NCBI RefSeq assembly: GCF_016735585.2
Contig: NZ_JAERSE020000001.1
Coordinates: 124,001-188,000 of the forward strand
Direction of reading: 5' to 3'
DNA length: 64,000 bases
DNA from: Chryseobacterium tagetis
Lineage (GTDB): Bacteria; Bacteroidota; Bacteroidia; Flavobacteriales; Weeksellaceae
Positions 19,642-27,998 of this stretch are shown here, piece by piece. Every line of letters starts with the position of its first letter. The first letter of the stretch is position 1. Made by a program: the position numbers and the translations under genes. Below the pieces are notes generated by a model. That model made no database searches, was not told the origin of the DNA, and saw nothing but the letters and a program-made list of their open reading frames with translations.

Positions 19642-19689
19642 TTATGTAACAAAAGTAGCGGTAGGAGAAATACTAAAGCAGGAAATTTG
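19642..19689 (+). promoter_or_regulatory. Predicted Crp/Fnr-controlled promoter of the MBL-rhodanese gene
   Basis: Second exact copy of the 22-bp repeat (19642-19663). The -7-like box AAATTTG ends at 19689, again 26 bases after the repeat end, the same spacing as at 18772-18819. Confidence 0.65.
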
Positions 19690-19717
19690 TATTCAACAAA
19701 AACAAAATTTATTAAAA

Positions 19718-21139
19718 ATGAAAATAGAACAGATTTATACAGGATGTTTAGCTCAGGGAGCGTATTATATTATTTCTGACGGAGAAGCAGTAATTATAGA
19801 CCCTTTAAGAGAAACAAAACCTTACCTTGACCGGTTGGAAAAAGATAAAGTAACCCTTAAATATATTTTTGAAACCCATTTTCATGCAGACTTTGTAAGT
19901 GGTCATGTAGATTTAAGCCAAAAAACGGGTGCTCCTATTGTCTATGGACCCACAGCAACACCCGAATTTGAAGCGATTATAGCCGAAGATAATCAGATTT
20001 TTGAAATTGGAAAGATTAAAATAAAAGTGCTGCACACTCCGGGACATACGCTGGAAAGTTCTTCTTATTTGTTAATTGATGAAAATGGAAAAGAAAAAGT
20101 ATTGTTCAGCGGAGATACATTATTTCTGGGAGATGTTGGACGCCCTGATTTAGCCCAAAAAGCTGCAGAGATGACTCAGGATGAATTGGCGCGGATGCTT
20201 TATGAAAGTTTATATCAAAAAATTATGCCTTTGAATGATGATATTATTGTGTATCCGGCTCATGGAGCGGGTTCTGCCTGTGGTAAAAATATGCAGAAAG
20301 AAACAACAGACTCATTGGGGAATCAGAAAAGAACCAATTATGCGTTAAACCAAAAAGATAAAGAAAGCTTTATAAAAGCGGTAACAGAAGGACTTTTGCC
20401 ACCTCCGGCTTACTTTGGGATGAACGTATCAATGAATAAAAATGGATACGAAAGTTTTGATGAGGTGTTATCTTATGCTTCACAGGCTTTGTCTCCTGAA
20501 GAATTGGAAGAAAGAGTAGAGTTTTTAGGAGCTTTAGTGCTTGATGTGAGAAACAATCATGAATTTGCAAAAGGTTTTATTCCACAATCTGTTAATATAG
20601 GATTGGATGGAGATTTTGCACCGTGGATAGGAGCATTAATTGCAGATGTAAAACAACCGATTGTATTGGTGACTAATGAAAATGAGGAAGAAGAAACAAT
20701 TACCAGACTGAGCAGAGTAGGGTTTGATCATGTTTTAGGTTTCTTAAAAGGAGGTTTTGAAGCCTGGAAGAATAGCGGAAAAGAAATAGATTCAATTCAC
20801 CGTATTTCTGCAAAGCAGTTTGAAGACGAAATAAAGAATAAAACTGTGAAAATTATCGATGTAAGAAAAGAAAGCGAATATAATGCAGAACACATCGATG
20901 AAGCTTATAATAAACCTTTGGCGTATATCAATGAATGGATGACTCAGATTGATCAGGAAGAACATTTTTATCTTCACTGTGCAGGCGGATACAGAAGTAT
21001 GATGGCAGCAAGCATACTTCAGGCAAGAGGTTACCGAAATTTTATCGAAATTGAAGGAGGATTCAACGCGATTGCACAAACTGATATTCCTACAAGCGAT
21101 TTTGTATGTCAGACTAAGGTTTTTCCTTATATTAGTTAA
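19718..21139 (+). CDS. MBL-fold persulfide-dioxygenase-like protein with two rhodanese domains
   Basis: A 473-residue cytoplasmic fusion protein. The N-terminal metallo-beta-lactamase fold (1-250) has the ETHE1-type metal site THFHADFVSGH (H54, H56, D58, H63), then HTPGHT, SGDTLFLGDVGRPDL and YPAHGAGSACG. ETHE1 enzymes oxidise glutathione persulfide to sulfite. Two rhodanese domains follow: the first (about 265-355) lacks a catalytic cysteine (VTNENEE at the loop), the second (about 370-465) has C421 in the loop HCAGGYRS. One active and one inactive rhodanese is a common arrangement in this fusion family. Position between a sulfite exporter and sulfur importers supports sulfide or persulfide oxidation. 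Confidence 0.93.
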   Translation: MKIEQIYTGCLAQGAYYIISDGEAVIIDPLRETKPYLDRLEKDKVTLKYIFETHFHADFVSGHVDLSQKTGAPIVYGPTATPEFEAIIAEDNQIFEIGKIKIKVLHTPGHTLESSSYLLIDENGKEKVLFSGDTLFLGDVGRPDLAQKAAEMTQDELARMLYESLYQKIMPLNDDIIVYPAHGAGSACGKNMQKETTDSLGNQKRTNYALNQKDKESFIKAVTEGLLPPPAYFGMNVSMNKNGYESFDEVLSYASQALSPEELEERVEFLGALVLDVRNNHEFAKGFIPQSVNIGLDGDFAPWIGALIADVKQPIVLVTNENEEEETITRLSRVGFDHVLGFLKGGFEAWKNSGKEIDSIHRISAKQFEDEIKNKTVKIIDVRKESEYNAEHIDEAYNKPLAYINEWMTQIDQEEHFYLHCAGGYRSMMAASILQARGYRNFIEIEGGFNAIAQTDIPTSDFVCQTKVFPYIS

Positions 21140-21190
21140 AATGTGCCTTACTTTTACAACATAATATTCATGAAAAAATAGAGCGAAATA

Positions 21191-21814
21191 ATGATAAATT
21201 TTGAACAACAGGATGATAAAGACCATTGGGAAAATGTATATGAAACTAAGAATCCTGATGAAGTAAGCTGGACGCAAAAAATTCCGCAAACCTCTTTGGA
21301 TCTTATAGAAGAGGCTTCGAAAGATAAGTCTTCAAAAATTATAGATATTGGCGGTGGAGACAGTCATCTGACGGACTTTTTACTGGAAAAAGGATTTAAA
21401 AACATTTCCGTTTTGGATATTTCTGCAAAAGCATTGGAAAAAGCAAAAGAAAGATTAGGAAATCAAGCTAAAAATATAGATTGGATTGCTACAAATATTA
21501 TAGAATTTAACCCCAATACAACCTATGATATTTGGCATGACAGAGCGGCTTTTCATTTTCTGACCACAGAAGAAGAAATTCAAAAATACGTAGAGATTGT
21601 AAAAAATGCAGTTTCCGACACGCTGATTATTGGAACGTTTTCTGTAAATGGTCCGCAAAAATGCAGCGGTTTGCAGATTTCGCAATATGATAAAGAGAAA
21701 CTGAACGCAATATTTTCGCAGGATTTTGAACTGGTAAAATCTTTTACAGAAGATCATATTACCCCGTTTAATACTGTTCAGAACTTTATTTTCTGTCAGT
21801 TCAAAAAGAAATAA
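21191..21814 (+). CDS. Class I SAM-dependent methyltransferase (sulfur block)
   Basis: A 207-residue methyltransferase. The SAM-binding motif I is IIDIGGGDSHLTDFLLEKG (about residue 48-66) with motif II VLDISAKALEKAKERLG; DIWHDRAAFHFLT is a post-motif like that of small-molecule methyltransferases of the thiopurine/tellurite type. The substrate is unknown; in this setting a thiol or chalcogen compound is possible. It lies 52 bp after the MBL-rhodanese gene and 24 bp before the first YeeE/YedE gene, so it probably belongs to the same transcript. Confidence 0.85.
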   Translation: MINFEQQDDKDHWENVYETKNPDEVSWTQKIPQTSLDLIEEASKDKSSKIIDIGGGDSHLTDFLLEKGFKNISVLDISAKALEKAKERLGNQAKNIDWIATNIIEFNPNTTYDIWHDRAAFHFLTTEEEIQKYVEIVKNAVSDTLIIGTFSVNGPQKCSGLQISQYDKEKLNAIFSQDFELVKSFTEDHITPFNTVQNFIFCQFKKK

Positions 21815-21838
21815 ATTATATCAATACTTAAATAACTT

Positions 21839-22402
21839 ATGCTGGATATTATAAAAGAACCTTGGCCTTGGTATATTGCTGGTCCGCTGATAGGTCTTAC
21901 CGTCCCAATACTCCTGATTTTAGGAAACAAATCTTTCGGGATAAGTTCGTCGCTGCGACATATTTGTGCAGCCTGTATTCCCGGAAATATCAATTTTTTT
22001 AAATACGACTGGAAAAAAGAAAGTTGGAATTTGTTCTTTGTCTTAGGTATTTTCTTTGGAGGAATGCTTTCTGCCTATTTTTTAATAAATCCGGGAGAAA
22101 TCATTGTAAATCCAAAACTTAAAACAGAATTGGCAGGATACGGAATCACAGATTACAGCAATCTTGTACCCACTCAATTAATGAATTTTAAAAGTCTGTT
22201 AACCTTAAAAGGCTTTATAACAATGGTTGTTGGTGGATTTTTGGTAGGATTTGGAACCCGTTATGCAGGAGGATGCACGAGTGGTCATGCGATTATGGGG
22301 CTTTCCAATCTGCAATGGCCGTCTTTAGTGGCAACGATCTGTTTTATGATCGGTGGTTTTTTTGTGGCAAATGTCGTATTGCCAATCATCCTTTCACTCT
22401 AA
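21839..22402 (+). CDS. YeeE/YedE-family transporter, first half
   Basis: A 187-residue membrane protein with four to five helices. The conserved family motif with an essential cysteine is GFGTRYAGGCTSGHAIMGLS near residue 140; another cysteine-containing stretch is HICAACIPGNINFF. YeeE/YedE (TsuA) proteins pass thiosulfate or other reduced sulfur compounds through the membrane by relay of cysteines. This gene and the next are the two halves of a transporter that is single-chain elsewhere. The 11-bp gap suggests translational coupling. Confidence 0.9.
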   Translation: MLDIIKEPWPWYIAGPLIGLTVPILLILGNKSFGISSSLRHICAACIPGNINFFKYDWKKESWNLFFVLGIFFGGMLSAYFLINPGEIIVNPKLKTELAGYGITDYSNLVPTQLMNFKSLLTLKGFITMVVGGFLVGFGTRYAGGCTSGHAIMGLSNLQWPSLVATICFMIGGFFVANVVLPIILSL

Positions 22403-22413
22403 AAAAATAAGCA

Positions 22414-22878
22414 ATGAAAAATAATAATGTAGCTTGTAATAACGAAATTAGCGCTCAACATAAATGGTATCATAACCTCAAATACCTTTTGGTAGGAATA
22501 TTATTTGGGATTGTCTTTGTAAAAGCTGAAATCATCAGTTGGTTCAGAATTCAGGAAATGTTCCGTTTGCAGTCATTCCACATGTATGGAGTCATAGGAA
22601 GTGCGGTGCTTACAGGAATGATCTCTGTATGGCTGATTAAAAAGTTTAAGATCAAAACATTGAACGGAGAACCTGTTACCATAGCTCCTAAAGAATTTAA
22701 TAAAGGACAGATTTTCGGAGGATTGATCTTCGGCTTTGGTTGGGCCATTACGGGAGCTTGTCCGGGACCTCTTTTCGCGCAAATCGGAACGGGAGCTTTT
22801 GCCGTAATCATCACTTTATTAAGTGCGATTTTAGGAACTTGGGTTTACGGATATTTTAGAGATCAATTACCTCATTAA
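22414..22878 (+). CDS. YeeE/YedE-family transporter, second half (DUF6691)
   Basis: A 154-residue membrane protein with four helices. The cysteine motif GFGWAITGACPGPLFAQIGTG lies at about residue 105-125 and is the DUF6691/YeeE signature. It ends FRDQLPH. Together with the preceding half-transporter it should form a sulfur-compound channel. A terminator closes the block directly downstream, which makes the sulfur block 18.1-22.9 kb a natural unit. Confidence 0.9.
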   Translation: MKNNNVACNNEISAQHKWYHNLKYLLVGILFGIVFVKAEIISWFRIQEMFRLQSFHMYGVIGSAVLTGMISVWLIKKFKIKTLNGEPVTIAPKEFNKGQIFGGLIFGFGWAITGACPGPLFAQIGTGAFAVIITLLSAILGTWVYGYFRDQLPH

Positions 22879-22903
22879 TAAATATTGTTAGATAAATATC
22901 AGA

Positions 22904-22937
22904 AAAGGCTGCAGAAAATAATCTGCTGCCTTTTTTG
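22904..22937 (+). terminator. Terminator after the sulfur block
   Basis: Stem AAGGCTGCAGA/TCTGCTGCCTT with one mismatch, followed by TTTTTT. Confidence 0.85.
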
Positions 22938-22987
22938 CTTTTATACTAAACTGAAAATTGCTAATTTGTGAGCCAAATAAATCGAAC

Positions 22988-23986
22988 ATGCAGAGTAGAA
23001 GAAAATTCATAAAAAGATCCGCAGTAGCTTCTTTGGCATTGGCCATAAATCCGCTGGATCTGATCGCTAAAGAACTTCCTGAAAATAATAAAACAGTCAA
23101 TAAACCCATCGTTCTTTCCACATGGAATTTCGGATTAAAAGCGAACGAAGAAGCCTGGACCATTCTGGGAAAGGGAGGTCGCGCTTTAGATGCTGTTGAA
23201 AAAGGAGTCCGCTTAGTTGAAAATGATCCGACCGAAAGAAGTGTTGGTTACGGCGGTCGTCCTGACAGAGACGGAAGAGTGACGCTGGATGCCTGTATTA
23301 TGGATGAAAACTACAATATTGGTTCGGTAGCTTGCCTGGAAAATATTAAAAATCCGATTTCAGTGGCAAGAGCAGTCATGGAAAAAACGCCGCACGTCAT
23401 GTTGGTGGGTGATGGTGCTTTGCAATTCGCCGTTTCTCAAGGATTCAAAAAAGAAAATATTCTGACCGCTGAATCTGAAAAAGAATGGAAAGAATGGTTG
23501 AAGGACAGCAAATATCAACCTATTGTAAACATTGAAAACCACGACACTATTGGTATGATCGCTTTGGATGCCAACGGAAACCTTTCAGGAGCGTGTACAA
23601 CCAGCGGAATGGCTTTCAAAATGCATGGAAGAGTAGGAGATTCTCCAATTATCGGAGCCGGATTATTCGTGGATAATGAAGTCGGGGCTGCAACAGCGAC
23701 AGGTCACGGTGAAGAAGTGATCAGAACTGTTGGAACCCATTTAGTTGTTGAATTAATGAGACAGGGCAAAAATCCACAACAGGCATGTAAAGAAGCGGTT
23801 GAGAGAATTGTGAAAATTACTCAAAGAAGAAATAAAAATCTGAAAGATATTCAGGTGGGCTTTATTGCAATTAATAAAAAAGGAGAATATGGTTCGTATT
23901 GTATTCAGGACGGATTTAATTTTGCAGTATATGACCAGAAAGGAAATCGTCTGGAAAAACCTGAATTTGCTTTAAAACAAAAATAA
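22988..23986 (+). CDS. N4-(beta-N-acetylglucosaminyl)-L-asparaginase (glycosylasparaginase)
   Basis: A 332-residue Ntn-hydrolase that cuts the GlcNAc-Asn bond of N-glycan remnants. I start at ATG 22988 because it gives MQSRRKFIKRSAVASLALA, an RR-containing export signal; an earlier in-frame start adds ten unconvincing residues. The autocleavage site is D-T in IENHDTIGM (T187, the new N-terminal nucleophile of the beta subunit). Other family motifs: VLSTWNFGLKANEEAW, GGRPDRDGRVTLDACIM, GACTTSGMAFKMHGRVGDSP and GAATATGHGEE. It closely matches the characterised flavobacterial enzyme family. Neighbours include a hexosaminidase and a beta-mannosidase, consistent with N-glycan use. Confidence 0.95.
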   Translation: MQSRRKFIKRSAVASLALAINPLDLIAKELPENNKTVNKPIVLSTWNFGLKANEEAWTILGKGGRALDAVEKGVRLVENDPTERSVGYGGRPDRDGRVTLDACIMDENYNIGSVACLENIKNPISVARAVMEKTPHVMLVGDGALQFAVSQGFKKENILTAESEKEWKEWLKDSKYQPIVNIENHDTIGMIALDANGNLSGACTTSGMAFKMHGRVGDSPIIGAGLFVDNEVGAATATGHGEEVIRTVGTHLVVELMRQGKNPQQACKEAVERIVKITQRRNKNLKDIQVGFIAINKKGEYGSYCIQDGFNFAVYDQKGNRLEKPEFALKQK

Positions 23987-24001
23987 TCAATCAATTTAAT
24001 G

Positions 24002-24547
24002 ATGAAATATATACTTGTAGCTTCTTTATTTTTCATAATAAGCTGTAAAGATGCTAAGAAAGCAGATGAAAATACTAATACTTCTGTAATAGAAAATAAA
24101 GAAGTAACCGATATTAAAGGCGAAGCTGAAGCGGCAAAAAACTGGTTGAAAACTAGTATTGTAAGTTATTTTAAAGCGGATATTTCTAAACAGCAGAAAA
24201 TAATGCAGGATATCACCACAAAAGACTATTATCAATACAAAACGGAAGCAACAAACGTAGACATGGATGTGGATGGAAGCCTGAGTTTAAAAGAATTCCA
24301 GAAAAAATGGGAAAATAAATACAATACAAAATATGCTGGAATCAATACGGGATTTTTAATCTCTGCACAGGACTGGACCAATATTGAGGTGAAGAAATGT
24401 GAATTGGATGCTATTTCAGGAGATGAAGCATTCGTTTTTGATGTGGAGTTAGTTGATGAGGGAGCCAAAGCCATTTTTAAACGTAAAATAGGTGTTGTCA
24501 AAAAAGACAATAAGTTTCTGATCGCAGATGTTATTGAAAAAGAGTAA
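24002..24547 (+). CDS. Hypothetical lipoprotein
   Basis: A 181-residue protein I do not recognise with certainty. The start MKYILVASLFFIISC gives a lipobox ending at C15, so it should be a lipoprotein; an ATG directly before it (23999) is an alternative. After a short Thr/Asn linker, a domain of about 140 residues shows helix-strand alternation (AAKNWLKTSIVSYF; YYQYKTEATNVDMDVDG; IFKRKIGVVKKDNKFLIADV), weakly like NTF2-fold/DUF3828 proteins. It lies 15 bp after the glycosylasparaginase gene and 17 bp before cutC, so it is probably cotranscribed with both. No role is assigned. Confidence 0.75.
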   Translation: MKYILVASLFFIISCKDAKKADENTNTSVIENKEVTDIKGEAEAAKNWLKTSIVSYFKADISKQQKIMQDITTKDYYQYKTEATNVDMDVDGSLSLKEFQKKWENKYNTKYAGINTGFLISAQDWTNIEVKKCELDAISGDEAFVFDVELVDEGAKAIFKRKIGVVKKDNKFLIADVIEKE

Positions 24548-24564
24548 ATTAAATTGAACAAAGA

Positions 24565-25227
24565 ATGTCAAAAATAGAAATAGCATGTTTCAATCCTGAG
24601 TCTGCAATTATCGCTTTTGAAAATGGAGCAGACCGAATAGAATTATGCGACGGATTAAGCGAAGGCGGAACAACTCCAAACTTTGAAACAGCAAAATTAC
24701 TGAGAGAAAAAATCAATATTCCGATTTTTGTGATGATCCGTCCTCGTGGTGGAGATTTTACGTATTCTGATGAAGAATTTGCACAAATGAAATCCGAATT
24801 GATTCAATTAAAAACATTAAATGTTGATGGTTTTGTATTCGGAATTTTAGATGAAAATGATGAGGTAAACATAGCACAGAATAAAGAATTGGTTGAACTG
24901 ACAAAGCCCTATCAATGTACTTTTCACCGTGCTTTCGACCGTGCAAAAAGCTTAGAAGATTCTTTAGAAAAGGTGATAGATTGTGGTTTTAAAACAATTC
25001 TCACTTCCGGTCAGAAACCTAATGTTTCAGAAGGTAAAGAAAACTTGAAAAAGTTAGTGGAATTATCCAACGGAAGAATTGAAATTCTTGTGGGGGGCGG
25101 ACTTCGTTCTACCAATATTGAAGAGGTAAGAGAGTTTACCAAAGCAGGATATTTCCATTCTTCTGCGATTACTGACGGGGGAGCGTTTGCGAATCCGGAT
25201 GAGGTGGTTGCTTTGAAAAGTAGATAA
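24565..25227 (+). CDS. cutC: CutC family protein (copper homeostasis)
   Basis: A 220-residue TIM-barrel protein. Family motifs are IEIACFNPESAIIAFENGAD, RIELCDGLSEGGTTPN, FVMIRPRGGDFTYS, CTFHRAFDRAKSLEDS and ILVGGGLRSTNIEEV. CutC was named for copper tolerance in E. coli, but its biochemical activity is unclear. Length is slightly shorter than the 240-250 residues of enterobacterial CutC, as is common in Bacteroidota. It ends the gene run that starts with the glycosylasparaginase; a repeat element follows. Confidence 0.92.
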   Translation: MSKIEIACFNPESAIIAFENGADRIELCDGLSEGGTTPNFETAKLLREKINIPIFVMIRPRGGDFTYSDEEFAQMKSELIQLKTLNVDGFVFGILDENDEVNIAQNKELVELTKPYQCTFHRAFDRAKSLEDSLEKVIDCGFKTILTSGQKPNVSEGKENLKKLVELSNGRIEILVGGGLRSTNIEEVREFTKAGYFHSSAITDGGAFANPDEVVALKSR

Positions 25228-25256
25228 ACTGACCTGAAAAAATATTTATAACGTTT

Positions 25257-25329
25257 GTCATTCTGAATGTAGCGAAGCGAAATGAAGAACCTCTTTTCAT
25301 TGTTTAGATTCTTCCTTCGTCAGAATGAC
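25257..25329. repeat. Dispersed inverted-repeat element (copy 2)
   Basis: 73 bp, starting GTCATTCTGAATG and ending CGTCAGAATGAC, with AGATTCTTCCTTCG as the right arm and GAATGTAGCGAAGCG as the left. Same family as the elements at 6733, 36613 and 48626. Confidence 0.75.
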
Positions 25330-25368
25330 AAATTATACGTTTAAATTTTAATTTAAATCGAACTGTTG

Positions 25369-27855
25369 ATGAATAAAACCCTACTTTTTTCCTTTCTTTT
25401 CATACAGAATATATTATTCGCCCAGTTTTCCCAGCGAAACCTATCATCAGAAAAATGGCAGTTCAAAAACTCCAAAGAAAATAAATGGTTCACGGCCTCC
25501 GTGCCGGGAACGGTTCATTTGGATTTGATGAATAATAAGATCATTCCGGATCCTTACAAAGATGAAAATGAGAAAAAAGTTCAGTGGGTAGAACATGAAG
25601 ACTGGGACTATCAGACTTCATTTAATATTTCATCAAAAGAATTGGCCAATCAGAATATTGATTTGGTCTTTCATGGATTGGATACGTTTTCCGAAATTTA
25701 TTTGAACGGAAAATTATTACAGCCCACAGATAATATGTTCAGAAAGTGGACGATTCCTGTAAAGCAAAACTTAAAAATTGGTGAAAATAGCTTACAGATT
25801 AAATTTAAATCTGCGGTAAATGCAGGAAAAGAACTGGCAAAAAAAGTTCCTTTTACAACGCCTGAATCTCCAAGAAGCTATGTAAGAAAAGCACAATATC
25901 AGTTCGGATGGGATTGGGGACCAAGATTGGTGACTGCCGGAATCTGGAAAGAGGTACAATTAAATTTCTGGAATCAGGCTAAGCTCGAAAATGTAAAAAT
26001 TGAACAAAAAGTTTTAACCAGGCAAAAAGCGGATTTAAACATTCATGCGGAGATCTTTGCTGAACAAGAAGGAAATTACAATATTTCAGTCAATAACAAA
26101 TCTCAAAAAATTACTTTAAAATCTGGAATAAATATAATTTCAGTTCCATATCAGATTCAGAATCCAAAATTATGGCAACCTAACGGTTGGGGCGATCCGA
26201 ATTTATATCAATTAAAAATTTCATTACAAAAAGATTCGAAAACGATTGCAGAAAAGTCTGAACGAATTGGATTAAGAATAGTTGAGCTAATTAAGGAAAA
26301 AGACGAAAAAGGAAAATCTTTCTATTTTAAAGTGAATGGAAATCCAATGTATGCAAAAGGAACCAATTGGATTCCTTCTGACAGTTTTACGCCCAGAATT
26401 ACCAAAGAAAAATATCAGAAATTAATTAAAGATTCCAAAGAAGCGAATATGAATATGATTCGTGTTTGGGGAGGCGGAATTTATGAAGATGATGAATTTT
26501 TCAAAGTCTGTGATGAAAACGGAATATTGGTTTGGCAGGACTTTATGTTTGCAGGAAGTTTTTATCCTTCTGACGAAAATTTCCAAAAGAATGTTGAAAT
26601 GGAAGTCAAAGATCAGATCGAAAGACTTCAGAATCATCCGTCATTAGCGTTGTGGTGCGGGAATAATGAGGTTGATGAAGCGATCGTAAACTGGGGATAT
26701 CAGAAGCAATTCAAGTACTCAAAAGAAGATTCGCTGCAGGTTTGGAAAGATTATAACACAATGTTTCATGAGGTGATTCCAAATGCCATTAAAAAATATG
26801 CAACAACTGATAAGCAAATTTACTGGCCAAGCTCACCATCCATCGGTTGGGGACACAAAGAAAGCTTAACAGAAGGTGATTCTCATTATTGGGGAGTTTG
26901 GTGGGGAGAACAGCCATTTGAAATTTATAACGAAAAAGTTCCAAGATTTGCTTCAGAATACGGATTTCAGGGAATGCCTACTTTGGAAACTATACAATCT
27001 ATGTTCTCTGGAGTTCCAGATCTAAACTTACAAAACGAAACAATAAAAGCGCACGAAAAACATTCGAGAGGTTGGGATATCATCGATAATTATATGAAAA
27101 GGGATTACAAAATTCCGACAGATTTTGTGAAGTACAATTACGTTTCTCAACTGCTTCAGGCTCGCGGAATGCAGATTGCGATTGAAGCGCATCGTCGTGC
27201 AAAACCTTATAATATGGGAACTTTGTACTGGCAGCTGAATGACTGTTGGCCGGTGGTTTCATGGTCATCAATCGACTATTTAGGAAATTGGAAAGCGTTG
27301 CATTATCAAATCAAGAGAAGCTTTGAAAGCCAAGTGATCTTAACGGAAGAAAAAGATGGGGTTGTGAATTTTTATGCTATTAATGATGCGTTGAAAAAGT
27401 TTGAAGATGTTACCATAGAATTTGATATTTCTAAGTTTAATGGAGAAAGTTTGGCTGCCGCAGTGAGTGTTCCTGAAGGAAAAGTTTTAGATACTCATAT
27501 TTTAAAATTTGATCCTTTAGTAATTAATGATGTAATTGGTGAAGCCAATAAAAATGAAATTTATCTCAATGTGATTATTCGGGACAAAGAAGATCAAATC
27601 ATTGCTGAAATGAACCATTTTTTTGTAAAACCAAAAGATTTAAAACTTCCAAAACCCAATATTCAGATCAAGAAAATTTCTTCTACAGAAATCGAAGTTT
27701 CTACAGATGTTCTGGCGAAAGATGTTTATCTAATCGGGGACACTCATTTCAGTGATAATTTCTTCGACTTGCTTCCGAATACTTCAATGAGAATCAAACT
27801 CTCAAAACCTTTGGAAAAAGTGGAGGTGATGAGTTTGTTCGATACAATGCATTAA
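25369..27855 (+). CDS. Beta-mannosidase, GH2
   Basis: An 828-residue exported glycosidase. I start at ATG 25369; the codon before it is a TTG. The signal peptide ends LFAQ. Domains: jelly-roll sugar-binding domain (WFTASVPGTVHLDLMNNKIIPDP), immunoglobulin-like domain, TIM barrel with the acid/base E434 in LALWCGNNEVDEA and the nucleophile E530 in FASEYGFQGMP, and two C-terminal beta domains. VPGTVHLDL and FGWDWGPRLVTAGIW are hallmarks of beta-mannosidases rather than beta-galactosidases. In N-glycans this enzyme would remove the core beta-1,4-mannose, exposing chitobiose-Asn for GH20 and glycosylasparaginase. Confidence 0.95.
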   Translation: MNKTLLFSFLFIQNILFAQFSQRNLSSEKWQFKNSKENKWFTASVPGTVHLDLMNNKIIPDPYKDENEKKVQWVEHEDWDYQTSFNISSKELANQNIDLVFHGLDTFSEIYLNGKLLQPTDNMFRKWTIPVKQNLKIGENSLQIKFKSAVNAGKELAKKVPFTTPESPRSYVRKAQYQFGWDWGPRLVTAGIWKEVQLNFWNQAKLENVKIEQKVLTRQKADLNIHAEIFAEQEGNYNISVNNKSQKITLKSGINIISVPYQIQNPKLWQPNGWGDPNLYQLKISLQKDSKTIAEKSERIGLRIVELIKEKDEKGKSFYFKVNGNPMYAKGTNWIPSDSFTPRITKEKYQKLIKDSKEANMNMIRVWGGGIYEDDEFFKVCDENGILVWQDFMFAGSFYPSDENFQKNVEMEVKDQIERLQNHPSLALWCGNNEVDEAIVNWGYQKQFKYSKEDSLQVWKDYNTMFHEVIPNAIKKYATTDKQIYWPSSPSIGWGHKESLTEGDSHYWGVWWGEQPFEIYNEKVPRFASEYGFQGMPTLETIQSMFSGVPDLNLQNETIKAHEKHSRGWDIIDNYMKRDYKIPTDFVKYNYVSQLLQARGMQIAIEAHRRAKPYNMGTLYWQLNDCWPVVSWSSIDYLGNWKALHYQIKRSFESQVILTEEKDGVVNFYAINDALKKFEDVTIEFDISKFNGESLAAAVSVPEGKVLDTHILKFDPLVINDVIGEANKNEIYLNVIIRDKEDQIIAEMNHFFVKPKDLKLPKPNIQIKKISSTEIEVSTDVLAKDVYLIGDTHFSDNFFDLLPNTSMRIKLSKPLEKVEVMSLFDTMH

Positions 27856-27863
27856 TAATAGTA

Positions 27864-27925
27864 TTTGTCATTCCGTAGGAATCTAGGCTAAAATTATACA
27901 GTCTAGATTCCTACGGAATGACAAA
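27864..27925. repeat. Perfect 23-bp inverted repeat (short member of the dispersed family)
   Basis: Two perfect 23-bp arms (27864-27886 and 27903-27925; core GTCATTCCGTAGGAATCTAG) around a 16-base loop, 8 bases after the beta-mannosidase stop. Could also act as a terminator. Confidence 0.85.
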
Positions 27926-27998
27926 AATTATGTAAAAAATATCAGTTTTGATTATCAACTAGAAAATCAATCTTAAATTTGTAGTATATCTATCAACT

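Noticed and set aside
21149..21164. Third Crp/Fnr site before the methyltransferase gene as a full promoter
   Set aside because: Only part of the repeat matches, in reverse orientation, and the start codon is too close for the same -7 spacing. Kept only as a side remark.
20792..21289. 165-codon minus-strand frame over the end of the MBL-rhodanese gene
   Set aside because: Antisense to conserved rhodanese and methyltransferase codons; the protein is rich in Ile/Phe/Cys/His with no recognisable pattern.
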